64,000 bases of DNA from Paramyrothecium sp. XJ0827. Its lineage: Eukaryota > Ascomycota > Sordariomycetes > Hypocreales > Stachybotryaceae. The stretch lies in the NCBI GenBank assembly GCA_020881915.1, contig JAJFPB010000008.1, positions 124,001-188,000 on the forward strand. The letters run 5' to 3'. Within the stretch, counting starts at the first letter, position 1. Each line of letters opens with the position of its first letter. The position numbers and the translations under genes were made by a program. Shown here piece by piece: positions 12,913 to 25,209 of the stretch. The notes beneath the pieces were generated by a model. The model was given only the letters and a program-made list of their open reading frames with translations, ran no database searches and was not told the origin of the DNA.

Positions 12913-14106
12913 ATGGGCAAGCCGTCGAAGGGTGACGCCCGTCCGGAACCCGAGCCATCGCCGCTCGGCGAGTCCTCCGCTTCCATCTCACTGCACAACA
13001 CCAATCCTCCCATCCAGCGATACTTCGACGACGACCCCACGGAGCTCGAGGCCGACGACCTGCCACCGCTCTACAGCGACTACGAGGACCGTCCCGCCGC
13101 CCCCATCAACCCGTTGATGCTCGAGGGCATGCCGCACGAGATGCAGTACTTCAGCAAGGACAAGAACACGGGCAACGAGTACTACATTGACAAGAGGCTC
13201 GAGGCGGACCCCAAGTTCCTCGAGGAACACCTACGGGCACTCGCCCAGCTGCCGCCGCGGCCGACGGTGCACCTGCGGGGCACGCATCACGAAACCGTCA
13301 AGAACGGCGACCGCAGCGAACGCCGCGAGATTGTCGACTTTGACGTCACCATCGACCTGACGTACCTGCTGTGCAAGGACATCTTCAAGGACCCGGCCTG
13401 GCACGACATCCGCACGGTCGGCAACCTCGAAAAGGTCCGCCGCGGCACCATCTTCGCCACTCGGGCGCCGGGCTTTGGCGGCAGCGGCGCCCCCGAGACG
13501 GGGGTCCCCGGGGTGGAGGAGTGGTGCCACCGGTTCTGCGCCAGCCACGCGGGACTCAAGAACCTCGTCTTTGAGCGACGGGTGCTGGGCTGGGACTGGG
13601 ACGCCCTGCGGGCGCGGCTCGAGGACCTGGTGCGGGCCACCAACTACCGGGGCCACCTGCGGGTCGAGTTCCCGCTGCGCAACGCCACGGCCGAGGTGTA
13701 CAACGACTGCCGCACGAACCACTGGCGCCTGACGGCGTGGATCCGGTGGCTGTTCGTGTTCACGCTGCTGTTCCTGCTCGCGTGGCCGTGGCTGCTGCTG
13801 CGCACGCGCCGCTGGGAGACCGTCTACGCCGACTGGCACCTCAGCCTGACGGACGAGCGCGGCGGCAACAAGCGGTACGCCTCGGTCAGCGAGCACCAGT
13901 GGTACAACATGTGGGCGCGGGCGATCCAGCGGGCGGTGCTCTCGCGGCGGCAGGGGGCGCTGACGCAGAGCGAGCTGACCGAGGGAAACAACGGCGGCAA
14001 CGACGAGCCGCCACGCTCCAACAGCGCCCTCGCGGGGTGGGTGCAGGCCGGCGTGGAGGCGATGGGCGTTGTGGACCGCTCGTTCGGCTGGGGGATGGAC
14101 AGCTAG
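12913..14106 (+). CDS. conserved-looking single-pass membrane protein, function unknown
   Basis: An uninterrupted 397-aa frame with strong GC3 bias. The N-terminus (to about residue 75) is polar and disordered and includes DDLPPLYSDYED, which contains a PPxY motif of the kind bound by WW domains of ubiquitin ligases such as Rsp5. A middle region (about 75-270) is rich in charged and aromatic residues and looks globular. One strong transmembrane helix follows (about 276-296, WIRWLFVFTLLFLLAWPWLL), flanked by Arg/Trp residues, and then a short domain with a W-rich segment (HQWYNMWARAI). The context CCGCCATGGGC around the start codon is good. I do not recognise the family. Location in an inner membrane and regulation by a WW-domain ligase are inferences from the motif only. 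Confidence 0.8.
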   Translation: MGKPSKGDARPEPEPSPLGESSASISLHNTNPPIQRYFDDDPTELEADDLPPLYSDYEDRPAAPINPLMLEGMPHEMQYFSKDKNTGNEYYIDKRLEADPKFLEEHLRALAQLPPRPTVHLRGTHHETVKNGDRSERREIVDFDVTIDLTYLLCKDIFKDPAWHDIRTVGNLEKVRRGTIFATRAPGFGGSGAPETGVPGVEEWCHRFCASHAGLKNLVFERRVLGWDWDALRARLEDLVRATNYRGHLRVEFPLRNATAEVYNDCRTNHWRLTAWIRWLFVFTLLFLLAWPWLLLRTRRWETVYADWHLSLTDERGGNKRYASVSEHQWYNMWARAIQRAVLSRRQGALTQSELTEGNNGGNDEPPRSNSALAGWVQAGVEAMGVVDRSFGWGMDS

Positions 14107-14767
14107 GAAGGCCGATGGCTTGATTTGCTTGCGTATGGATTTGCTTGGTTGCGTGGCTGGGTTGCTGGCAAATGACTGATATCACGACGACAATGACGTT
14201 CCTTTCACCCCTGTTTCTTTCTCGCGCGATCACTGCCTTGGATAGTTGGCTGGTTTTCGTTTGGGCAATGGCTGCCATCGAGTGTGTTTCCTGACATACT
14301 CAAGTTTACTCTTGTGTCCTCTGCATTTTGGATCGCGTTCTGCAACATTGCTTGTCAAGTGCTACGCTATATACCCTGGTAGTAGGACTGCCGAGGCGTT
14401 GCCGTGAACAATGGCGTGACGCACATACACCTATAGCAATATACGTAGGATGTTAGTGTTTCTTTTTGTACCTACAAATATCCTAAGATGCCTGATTTTG
14501 GTGGTTCACACTGAAGTAATTCTTGACAAAACTGCCTTCCTCGGAGCGATTTCGAGAGGCAGGTCAGGCTTCACCCCACTAGCAGTAGCCCCGCCACCCT
14601 TAGCAATACCATCTTGGAGGGGAAGGGACCCTGAACGCCACTAGAGCCGTAACATCCCACATCTCTCACGACCTCTCATCACCCTGCACGCAGCTCACAT
14701 CACACAATCTCAACATTCTTGGCAGTCAAACAGCAACACGTGCACCCATATTAGTACCGCGGACGAC
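14107..14767. other. intergenic
   Basis: This 660-bp stretch lies between two genes on the same strand. An AT-rich interval at about 14430-14530 may be a transcription end region. No gene or RNA is seen. Confidence 0.55.
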
Positions 14768-15870
14768 ATGGCCGACATCACCAACCCTCGGCGCATCTTG
14801 GCCGTTAGTCTGGAAGAGTCGGCCCAACACTTAAGCAGCGTCATCACAGGTATGAACATGACCTCACTGGCCACTCCGTTTTGGCTTGTTGATCCAGCCA
14901 TGGCTTCTCCCTTGGTCGTTGCAGCAGGATTACTTACACGAGTAGATCTGACTGGCTCTGCGCCTGAACCGGCTTCCACATCATTAGCCGGAACAACTCA
15001 CGACCTCAACATCAAGACAGCGTACTACAGCGCCACCGTACCTGTGTGGCTCGACCTCATTGCTTCGCCAGATGAGTGGGCTGCATCCTTCCTATCGGAT
15101 GAGGCAGGCGAGGTCCTCGCTGTCTTAGGTGGCATAGTCATTGTGTTCGCCCTGCCAACATCCTCGGAGGCTGTCAAGAAGACGCGTAGTCTGGTGAGCC
15201 ATGTTGGGAGAGTAGTAAAGGAAGGCTTGGGCGGATGGGAGTGGGATGGCGTTGGTCTCGCCGTGGGTGTTGGCGAGGGGGACATCGACGAGTGGGACGG
15301 ACTCGCTGCAGATGCTGGGTTGGAGTTTGTGCAGGTTCGTCAGGCAGGCAGCAAGGACGAGAAACGCAACGAGTTTGGCGGTATGATCACGCAAAGTCTG
15401 CCTCTTGATGTCGCTACTAACTTGATGCAGAAAAGACTGGTGTGCCTCGCGTGCTGGAGGCTTTGGAATCCAACGACTGGGCCCAGCTCGACTCGGGTCA
15501 GGACCTGTCCGACTTTGGTGATTTCAAGGAGGCCGACGAGACAGACGAGAAGGACCTGGATCCCGAAAACCTGGACTTTGGGTTTGACCGGGCAGACTTT
15601 GAGGGCATGCGAAAGGCGATATGGAGCCTGGTCGATAATGTCGAAGCACCGGCAACGACCGAGACGGATCTGCAAAGTCCAATAGCACAAGGCACAACCG
15701 AAGACCAAAAGCAACCAGCTGAGAGAGACCCCACCGAGGATCAGGTGGCCAAGGTCGAGATGATGATGCGGAAGCTTCAGGCTACGCGAGAGGCAGGCGA
15801 GGGCATGAGCCAGGAGCAGAGGCGAAGGATGGCAGCCCGAGCAGTGGAAGAAGTCATGAAGGATCTCTAA
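14768..15870 (+). CDS. Irc6 / alpha- and gamma-adaptin-binding p34-like protein
   Basis: Members of this family help assemble or regulate clathrin adaptor complexes in vesicle traffic. Three exons: 14768-14849, 14946-15380 and 15431-15870, giving 318 aa; both introns start GTATGA and end in AG. Exon 1 begins NPRRILAVSLEESAQHLSSVITD, the N-terminal segment of a degenerate small-GTPase-like fold. Exon 2 continues it with a long stretch of alternating hydrophobic and acidic residues. The C-terminal part is acidic (EADETDEKDLDPENLDF), then DFEGMRKAIW, and ends in an Arg/Glu helix containing MMMRKLQATREAGEGMSQEQ, matching the usual C-terminal helix of the family. Two splices are needed to bring these blocks together, which supports the model. 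The assignment comes from overall pattern recall, so it is good but not certain. Confidence 0.75.
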
Positions 15871-18800
15871 CCAGGAACCCAGCGAGGTGAGCCTTGCATG
15901 ACAAGAGAGACGTCTAACGCGTGCAGCGGTTGAAAGAATGCAATAAACAGTAGGACTGGATGTCGAGGATACCATGGGAACGTCACCCGCAAAGCAAGGA
16001 AAGCACGTGGATGGAAATGAGATATGACAATCAGCTACAGGTTCGAAGCGCCGCGTGCATTTCGAATCCACCATGTGAGCAACGGACAATGTACCGAGGT
16101 TGTTGCTGCATACAGGGTCGATTCAACATCTGGGGATATACACGCTGTGGCGGTGAGCGAGCATGGTAACGTCTATACCAAGACAACAAACGCGTTGTCA
16201 AGCTCCTTGTGGGGGACGTTGAACGGGTCAACATGGCAATAGTCACAGTTAGAGATGCTAACTGCCGCTCTGCCAATGCGGTCACGCAGCACCATCGTCT
16301 CACATGTTGATCCGTCCCACGATGCTTCTGAAGATGCGAAATACGGACACTTATCAGATCGTAGTATAGGACCTCCTCCAGACGAAAGGCCAGGGACCTA
16401 GACTACGTCACATGCGTTCAAATCAGCGGCCGTCCGAACTTCACGGCACCCTTGCTAGCCTCCCTCCGTTTCAACATGGAGCTCGCAGAGCGGGTGCTTT
16501 TTATGGAACCGTGCCACAGTGATCAGTCGAGATGACAGCCCTAGCGTCCTGGAACCAGCATACACGCTGCTGCGTGGTTTGTTGCTGGTGTTGTTTCGCA
16601 CGACTTTTCTCCGTAGCGTCGGAGCCGCTGCACTGTGGTCAACCAGAGCTGGGCGCACATCGGACACAAAACCGGCGGATCCCATCCTTCGTCGCTTATG
16701 TGCCGAGCGAGGCGGCGGACCCCAGCTCATGCAACGGCTCCATCTTGTAACAGCTCTTGACGCTGTGGTTCTTCATGCAGTTTCAAACATGCGCGTTGCG
16801 CCAGACGCGAACCCGCCATGAGCTTTGACCCCAAAACACTGTCATTGACGGTGGAAAAACAAAGCTTAGTGTCTCTCATGCCAATCGTTCTATCCTACTT
16901 GGTGAATGTCTGGATGGGGCTCCGGAACAGTTGGCGTCGTTTGCTTATGCAGACACCGAGCCTGGTCCAAAATTGGCAGCACTGGCTTGCCCGTAGTCGA
17001 CTGTGGCACTCTAGTGTGAACCAGCACCAAGCTCCTTCCCGACTGGTACTTGTCCCTTCAGCCGTCAACAGAAGGATGCGCGTCAGCAACCGCGTCGCCG
17101 GGCCCCTTCATCTATGCGCATGGTGGTGGTGGTGCGTGCGTGCGTGCCTGGCCGGGCTGGTGCAAGTGCATCTTGCTTGTCATGCATGGTAGCGTAGCCC
17201 AGCCAGTAGCACGACACCGCGCATGACTGTTGTGGCGGCCAAGGATGATATTCAGAAGTGATGATCCGGCTTCAGATCCTACAACGCCGGCTTCGTCGTT
17301 TCTCAGGATAAGGGAGAGAGGCAGGCCACCCAGCCACGGGCGTTCCTGGACTGGAGCGGAGCTTCAAAAGGGGGGGGGGCGGTGGAAGGAGAGCCGTGTG
17401 CGCGATGCCCAATTTGTGCCAGGCAAAACAACAACGGCCCACATTCGTCTGGCCTCAACTCGACTCTCGTTGACTTTTCGTCCGGACTCAATCCGAATAC
17501 CCCATACCCACCCTCTGCGCGGACTAGGGCCACACAATCAGGCAAGGAGCGCCAGAGAATGGAACTCTCAAGGCCCTAACGAAGCTCCGATCGTCTCCTG
17601 ACTGGATTCGGACTGCTCAAACCCGGAACATCGTGGATCTTGTGGCATGTGCTTCAAGGGTGGGGCCCTGTTCATGCTCTGGTTGGCTTCGGAGAATGCT
17701 GAGAACAACCCAAGCTGCAAGGTACAGGGTCCTAGTCAGGGGTGGCATGCACGGTGAAGGAGCGAAAGACCAGAGACGAAATGTCGCACTGTATCCCAGG
17801 TACAGGTCGTCAAGCAGTGAGAACTTTCCGCCACTGCTGTCGTCGGGACCAACATCTGGGCTGCATCCATTGCGAGGGACCTTCCTCAGCTGACGTGCGA
17901 ACCTTGTCCTGCTCCGAGGCAACGGGTCCAGATCAAGAGCCTGCGATCATGATTGCCCTCAGTCACGCTGGAAATACAGAACAGCGACGAGTGCCACTAC
18001 CTGCCTGGCCGCACCGCTCACCGCTTCAGTTTGGGGCGTTTAGAAACTCCTTGCCGCGCGACCGTCTAGTGGACCAAAGGTTACCCGCCGGCGCGTTGCA
18101 TCATTTTTGATGTTACATATACGGAGCATTCAGCGGTTCAGGCCCGGTAAACACAGGTGCAAGCTTCTTCCTCCTCTCCTTGGCTCTCCCATCCGTTTGG
18201 ACCTCCTCGACAAGATCCCTGCTCGAGAAAGAAAAAGTTGTGAAGATCGGTCGGTCGACGAGACCCAGCAGCTTTGCTGACCCCGACGCAACCTCTCGGG
18301 GTAGAGTGGGGGCCGTTCAGGATCAGGGGCACTCTGTCTAGACTGGACCCACACCGCATGACGATGGGGCGGCAAGCTACTGCAGGAACGAGAACGGGCG
18401 ACTTTTCTAGTGTAAGTGCTACCGCAGCGCGACTGAGAGACACGAGCCCTCCCAAGATTCGCCAAAACGTAGCGCGCAGCATGCGACGGCCCGCACAGGA
18501 CACATATTTGCACAGCCTGGCTTGTCGCAGACCGGCTCTGCAGGACAGCAAAACGTGTAGCTTAATTAATTCGGAGCACCGAGCCGAGCGGTGTGCGAAA
18601 CCGTATTTCTGCGAAGCTGAGAGTGTCAGGACGAGACAAACCAGGGCAAAAGAGGGCAAGACCTTCCTGCTGGTGGGACCAAGGGAGGCAGAGACTAAAC
18701 CGAACGGCGACGGCAGAAGCTGGATCGGGCGTCTCTCTGCTGTTCCTGGTGTGAAGATCTTGGCACCCCTTTTTTTTTTCTTCTCTCTCGAGTTGTGCAA

Positions 18801-21254
18801 AACCACAGGTCCCGTTTTTCCCAGGCAGGACCCGGAATCTTGCCTAACCATGCCTGCAACATAAGCCACACTATCCTGTAGTCAACAACGCTTCTTGCCA
18901 AGTCAGGCCAAGACTGGAGAGCCTGCGGTGCTGGTACCTGGAGAGGTTAAGGCCGGTGCTTTTCAAGGTCCCGCCCAGCTGCGATTGGAGCGGTGCTAGC
19001 AGTGACGGCATTGACGGTCAATGTGTCGTGGACTGTAGCCGCTGCGTCGTCCTCCCAGGACATGTGGCTGTGAATGAAGGCACCGTAAGCAGATGCGGCC
19101 GCTTTGCACACCAACAGGGACGAGGACGAGGGTTCATCGTTCCAGAAGGGATGAACGGCTGGCCAGCCGAGCCGGGACCTGGCCTATAGTCACCGCTCTC
19201 GAGCTCTGTTACTGTCCGAAGGCTGAAGCCAACACTCTGAGTACAGACTGTGGGAGGATCTACGGCACGGTGTCTCGACTTTTTGCTTTGGCCAGGCCCA
19301 TCCATCGGGAATCGGTCCCTTGACAGAAGAGGCCCATCCGCCCGCGATCACATCCCACAGGCAGCCAGGGGTGATTGGCCCATCCGGCGGGCATCTGAGG
19401 CGCGCGCGCGGTGGTGCTGTATCGGGTGAATGTTTCTGATCGACAATGACGCCCATATGTCTCGGGTCGTCTGATGGGTATGCAGGGCGCCTGGACCAGA
19501 GACGGCCTAGAGCATGAGAGATACTATCGCTCGCTCTGCAAGACCAGAGTCAAAAAGAACAACAAGTGGGGAGCATCCATGCATCGCTGAGCATGACTTT
19601 TGTGGATGGATGAATGGGATGCGCGGACAAGCACGAGTTGAGGGCGACGGCCGACTGACATCCCAGCCTGGCACAGTGCTGGACCCCCGGAAAGCGCACA
19701 TTGCCTGTGGCTGCACGATACCACGGTACCAGCGTGCAGCTTTTCCCCTCTGGCTGTCCACGGTACCTTATTTAGGCGCCGGCTCCCAACCGACCCGGCC
19801 CGGACGAGGCCGCGACGTCGCACTGTGCCACGGCGCGCTACAACACGAACGCCTCAACTGGCGTGGGAGGTCACTAAAGACCCCTGGTGCCTTGCAGCTC
19901 GTTGGATACCTTAGCGCGACTTGGTTCACGACAACCCCTGTCGTCCCTTTTCGCATCTTCTTCCCCACCGGGGCACCGTGGAAGGGAGTCACTGTCAGGT
20001 ACCGCAGGAACCTCGACTGCCTCCCTGGCTCACGAACGACAACGGTGCGACGCTCTGAGTGGACGGAGCGGCCATGTGTTGTGCACCAACCCTGGTTAAC
20101 ACCTTTTCCCGCGTTGCCAAGGGGGGGGAGGAGAAGCCTGGGAGGGGAGGCGAGTAGGGGTGTCTGGACCGTGTTCCATCGGGCTCACTCTGCACCACGC
20201 TCTGGAGTGCAAGAATTCACGTCTCTGGCCTCGCCTTTCAATCGACGTGAGAATAGGACCGGAGGGAGGTTGAGCGTCGAAGCGCCTGAACGGTCTGGTG
20301 GAGCTACCTCCAGTTTACCTGAAAGTTTATGCGGTCACAGCACGAGCACTGGCAGCGCGCTAGTTCTGGACACGGGTATGTGCACCGTTAGGGACCCGTG
20401 GTGGGAGGCTTGCAGGTGCTGGCACCACCAGGCCGCAGGAAGAGGTACCCACGAAGCGGCCCCGCACGGTACAGGGGACTTGACGATCCCGAAAGGGTAC
20501 CTATCAATGGCCGAAGGTTGCGCCTCACACAAGCGTATCCCCAGGTTCCTGCCCGTACAGGAGACGCCCCTCTAGGGTGTGCAGACGTTCCAGGCAGATG
20601 ATGCCCAGTTCCAGCGACGAAGTGCGGATGGCTCTAGGCGGGTTCTGAGGCGGTCTCTCTTCTGGGCTCGCGGCCACCGCCCGTCCACTTCTCCTTAGCC
20701 GCCCCCCCCTTTGGACCGTCTCGTCCCGTCCACGTATCTTGCTCTCCTCTCCTTTCCTCCCATCTTTCTTCAAACATCGTCGTCCCTCCTTGTGAAGGCT
20801 TTTTTCGTACTCTTTTTTCTCCGACCCTTTTTCTTTCCTTAAGTCACTCTCTTCAACTTCAGCCATTTTCGGTTTCCCGTCACTCCTTCCGGGACCATTA
20901 CATTCCTTCGGCTTCACATCTAACTGTTAATCCAGTCCCACAGAGCAGCACCGCTTCATCCTGGTTTTCCTTGAATCTCACGACAGGAAGTCCAAGACGA
21001 CACTCTTTACCGACACTTCCACTCATTTCACATCATTCCCGCTGAACGACATATCTACTTCTTCAGACGAGCTGCTTTATGCTTCGCCTCGACCTGCTGG
21101 TTTTCGATTGCTCCCAGCCTTAATAGTCGCCAAATCGAGTCACCCCCTCGTTGGCATCAACACGCGACGCCAATCAACTAATTGCGACTGTTTGAATAAG
21201 CGACAAGTAATTCGCAGACTTCCCGGTCACTGATCTCGACCATCGTCATCCGCA
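15871..21254. other. 5.4-kb gene-free upstream region of the homeobox gene
   Basis: No frame has domain-like content or codon bias like the neighbours. Contents seen: a GTGG/GTGC microsatellite at about 17121-17155, an A/G-rich patch at about 17365-17395, a T-run at about 18770-18780, and a long pyrimidine-rich tract at about 20680-20900, typical of the sequence just upstream of fungal transcription starts. The stretch from about 20900 to 21254 probably serves as 5' leader of the homeobox gene. The rest may hold distal regulatory sites or non-coding transcripts, which I cannot identify by eye. Confidence 0.5.
20680..20900 (+). promoter_or_regulatory. pyrimidine-rich tract, probable core promoter of homeobox gene
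   Basis: About 220 bp consist largely of C and T on the plus strand, ending roughly 350 bp before the start codon at 21255. Filamentous-fungal promoters commonly show such CT-rich blocks immediately upstream of the transcription start. No convincing TATA box was found nearby. Position and orientation fit the homeobox gene; no transcript evidence is available. Confidence 0.4.
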
Positions 21255-23187
21255 ATGGATACCGAAGTCGAACATTCTCCCGCCATGGCCTCGGCCCACG
21301 GCGTCACCACCCCGAACTCTGCCGACGCTCCTACGCCTACCTCGACTGGATCGGCTGGGCCGAACCGGCAGAACTCCTCGTCGACTCCCACCGGCAATGC
21401 GTCCGCCAACTCGCGACGTCCCCCGCGCAAGAGCACCCTGACGCAGCAGCAAAAGAACCAGAAGCGACAGAGGGCCACGCAGGATCAGCTGACGACCCTG
21501 GAGTTGGAGTTCAACAAGAACCCGACGCCAACGGCCACCGTCCGCGAGAGGATCGCGGAAGAGATCAACATGACCGAAAGGTCTGTTCAGATCTGGTTCC
21601 AGAACCGGTGAGTCTTCATGTCATCCCCCCCCCTGAACCCAACTGACGCCTCGTAGACGTGCCAAGATTAAGTTGTTGGCCAAGAAGAGCTTGGAGACTG
21701 GCGAGGACATTGACTCGATTCCCGAGTCGATGCGTGCCTACCTGGCCATGCAGGCAATGGAGTCCGGCAAGGGTCTCGGCGGAAGCTACATGGGCCGCAC
21801 CGGACTCGTGCCCTTTGGCCACAGCAACATGCTCCTGGGCGGTGACCAGAGCGGTCAGGGCAAAGTTTGTGAGTATACCCGTGATCGGCCGTCAAGACAC
21901 AAGACTAACCTCTCAGTGATTCATCACTTGACCTGCCGCTCCCTCAGCATCGGCAAGTGGACGCGCGTTGGACAAAACACCATGGACCTCATCATCTTCT
22001 ACTCCCCCGACAAGTGCACCATGACCTACTACATCAACAACGAGCAGGCCGGGTACAAGATTGAGTATCCCTTCTCCCACATCAAGAACATCTTCCTCGA
22101 GAACAACGAGCACGACCCCAGCAAGATGGGCGGCATCGTCATCGAGCTCAACCGTCCTCCCAACTTCTTCATGGACTCGTCCCCAACCACGAACGGCTTC
22201 TTCCAGTGCGGTGACTTCACCGAAGACCTGCAGGCTACGCAGTGCCTCGTCCACCACCTCGGAGGCAACCCCAAGGTGCTGAGCGGACAGCTGGCCAAGC
22301 TTGTCTCCCTCGAGTCGTTCATGAACCGCCACAACCCCATTCCTTACGGCGAAGCGCACGTCCTGTCCGTGTCGGCCCCCGTCTCGCCCACGGCCAGGCC
22401 GTCGTCCCAGCCGAGCTTCCCCCAGCACCACGTCGGCATGTTCCAGGAGCAGCAGTGGGGCATCAGCCAGATGCACTCCTCCCACATGCGCCCCCCTCAC
22501 GGACACAAGCGCCAGCGCAGCCGCTCCGTCCCGGGCCCTGTCGACTTTGCCATGTTCCAGAACCAGCCGATGCCGTCCTTCTACATCCAGCCGCCCGGCG
22601 AGATGGGCCCTCCCGCCCACAACCACGGCATCTACGCCCCCGTGCCCCAGCAGCCCAACGGCATGGGCTCCAGCCTCAGGATCGACACCCAGGCTGGCTT
22701 CGGCTTGGACATGCGCCAGTACCCCATGTCGGCGACCACCACCTCGCCGTCCGAATTCCCTCCCAGCCCGGGCTTCTTCCACGGACCGGAGGCGGCCGCC
22801 GGGCCCACATCGTCGTACAACACCCCGTACGGCCACGGCTTCCTCTCCCCCATGGTCAATGCCGAAAACGGCGTGCCCACCTCGGTGTCGCCCATCCCCT
22901 TCAACCCCACCGGCGAGCCCTCCATCGTCGAGCAATCGCCGCCCATGACCATGATGGGACGACCCGGCTCTGCCGACATTTACGCCGGCAACGAAGCCTC
23001 GTGCGCCGTCTCCGAGGACGGCAGCAACCTGCACGAAATGTACTCCAAGCACACAATCAACCTGCCCATCCACACGCACTCGCCTGGCTTCGGCCAGCCC
23101 CAGCAGGCCGAGATCGACATGGACCAGCTCGTCCAGTTCGACACGGTCGACCCTGCGAGCCTTTCGCCCGAGGGGGGCCCCCAATAG
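21255..23187 (+). CDS. homeobox transcription factor (fungal Pho2/Htf1-like)
   Basis: A DNA-binding regulator of 611 aa. Exons: 21255-21607, 21657-21868 and 21917-23187; introns begin GTGAGT and end in TAG or CAG, and the first splits the homeodomain between two arginines of WFQNRRAKIK. The homeodomain (about residues 68-125) has the recognition helix [15 protein letters not shown] second well-structured block follows (about 190-340: [11 protein letters not shown] ... [19 protein letters not shown] ... [13 protein letters not shown]). It looks like a conserved globular domain rather than linker. The remainder is Pro/His/Ser-rich and low-complexity, as in activation regions. Fungal homeobox proteins of this type are known to act in conidiation or in phosphate and purine control; which applies here is inference. 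The 5.4-kb upstream space fits complex control. Confidence 0.9.
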
Positions 23188-25209
23188 ACCGGGGAGCTGT
23201 GCCGCTGTGCATAGTCGGAGCCACGGCTCGAAGGCGCAAGCTTCACGTAGGGTACATAACATTGTGTGGCGTTCTGGGGCACTATACCATTTGGTTATTT
23301 CTTGATTCGGGGTTGGATCTCTTCTACTTGCCGCCTTTCAGCTCGGATGCCGCAGTCGATCTCGGCTTGGCTCCGCTTCATCTCATCTCTCGCTTTCTGT
23401 TTTTCCTTTCCATTGCCATGATGAAATTGCATGACGATACCTCTTCTCGATATCGGTCATGTGTGTCTGGTACAGCGATCGTATTTCTTATCCCGCGAGA
23501 TTCTTTTGGGTCTCTTGTCCGAGTTGTCGCAATCCGCAATACTTTATTTCTGGTGGCCATTTGTTCGACTACTATGCTTGGCTGTGTTGTCCGTCTATTG
23601 CGATCCTGTTGACGTTTGCTGGCGCGTGCCCGGCCACCGCACGCCCCACGCAGACTTAATACTATTCGCTCTTGGTTGTTTCCTTTTTTCTTTTGAGTAA
23701 GGCCTCCAGCACCGGGCACTTGGCCCGATGAGCTCGAGGTCGGCTGGAGCCCCGGAGGCTCGTTTAGGGTCTTGGTCTGGAGCTACGTGGGTGATTCAAA
23801 ATAGCCACGGTGAGGTTGGCGAGGAGCGTGCAAACAAAGCTCCTAGGCATGGGTCTGGATTTTACTGGACATGGATAGTCCTGGTGGGATTTCATTTAAG
23901 ATTTTGGAATAAGATACTATGTTCCTAAATTGTCGCTTCGGTTGTGATGCGAATGTACATGGTGAATTGTACCTTAACTTCTCGGTTCAGTGGTATCAAA
24001 AAATATCATTCGCAAGTAGGTCAGTCATTCTGAAGCCGCCTCAACATATCTCACCACTGAACATTCATTAGCCGCGCTCACTACTTCCACTTTGCGGTCG
24101 GGAACTTCGTGAAGACCAAAAATCGCTACAGTCACATCCTTGAGATATTCATTTACAACTGGGCTCAAATGCAATCTCCATTGTTCTACCTAGAGTTCAT
24201 TCGGCGACAGACAATAGGTAAATATAGAGAGTTTCTTCCTGAGGTTCCAATTTTCAAGCTCGATGGCAAGCAAGGATTTGTTGGCCTGCCTGCAATTGAG
24301 GCTGCGGGTATCTAGATGGTACGAAGACATGATAGCGGATTTCTACTTCTTAAGTATGATGCCTCATACATGTAAAGAGGAGAGGGGAGGGGAAGAGTTA
24401 TCTTCGTAGATGGGCAGTAAGCCAACTAAGGTAGTTCTTTTCGTAATCAAGATGCATCCTGCTAATTAACCCGAAACCCCACAATAGCATCACAGTGCAC
24501 GCGAACTCCTCTCAACCTAAGCAGTCTTTGTGAATTTATTTATTCTTTAATTTTCGTAACAGCAGGAAATTTTCAAAGGGTATTTTAGTTGCTTGCTGAT
24601 TGAAAACGTCGAAAGATGTTGATATCCGGTATCCTCGCGTCTTCATCATGGTTAGAAACGCTGACTGACATGGGATTAGAAATTGCCATCACCTGGGTCG
24701 ATTCTATTGCCTTTATGGTCTTTCGTAACGACGATTTGGTCATGTATGTGAAATAGTGCCGTTATACTGCGGGCCAGATGTCTTAGGCGCCGATCAGTAC
24801 TAGCAAAGAGTATCTTCAGATAATCGGTATATGTCCGCTGGAGGTCCAGATGCATTCTCTAGGTCGCTGATTGCTAAAGCTAGATTGGTGATGCCTATAG
24901 GAACTTCAGATGAAAGTGCAGCAGCTTTCACGGTCTGCTTTCTTGCTCAAATGGCTTGTTTGTTGCTGATTATTTGCTGCAGGAGGTTTAAGAGTTATTT
25001 ACATGTTCTAGTATCCTGGTAAGTTACCTGGTACGTCCCGGTGATAGGGAACCTCCAGGTTCGGACCGGTTTCCCGGGTAAGGTATGGTCAATCAGGCAA
25101 GAGTGATGTCGTCCCTGCCGTCTTCGTTGGCGCAAAATTTTCATTATCCGGATAAGAAGAGGGGGTTTCACTTGGAGGGTTCATGGAACTGTAGAATGCG
25201 TTGCCAGCC
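23188..25209. other. 2-kb gene-poor, partly AT-rich region
   Basis: The first 500 bp are probably the 3' untranslated region of the homeobox gene. From about 23900 to 25000 the sequence turns AT-rich and loses coding character; a 68-codon frame at 24109-24315 has no recognisable content. The shift in composition could mark the edge of an island holding the GIY-YIG-like gene, or decayed repeat sequence. No terminal repeats were found by eye. Confidence 0.5.

Noticed and set aside
18138..18869. Minus-strand frame of 243 codons
   Set aside because: No recognisable motif, random-looking composition, and it runs through simple T/A-rich sequence near 18770.
19514..20575. Plus-strand frame of 353 codons in the large intergenic region
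   Set aside because: Amino-acid content looks random (many Arg, Gly, Pro, Cys, Trp), there is no domain, and codon use is unlike the neighbours.
21913..23262. Minus-strand frame of 449 codons opposite the homeobox gene
   Set aside because: Val/Gly/Arg-rich antisense shadow with no motif; the plus-strand gene explains the open frame.
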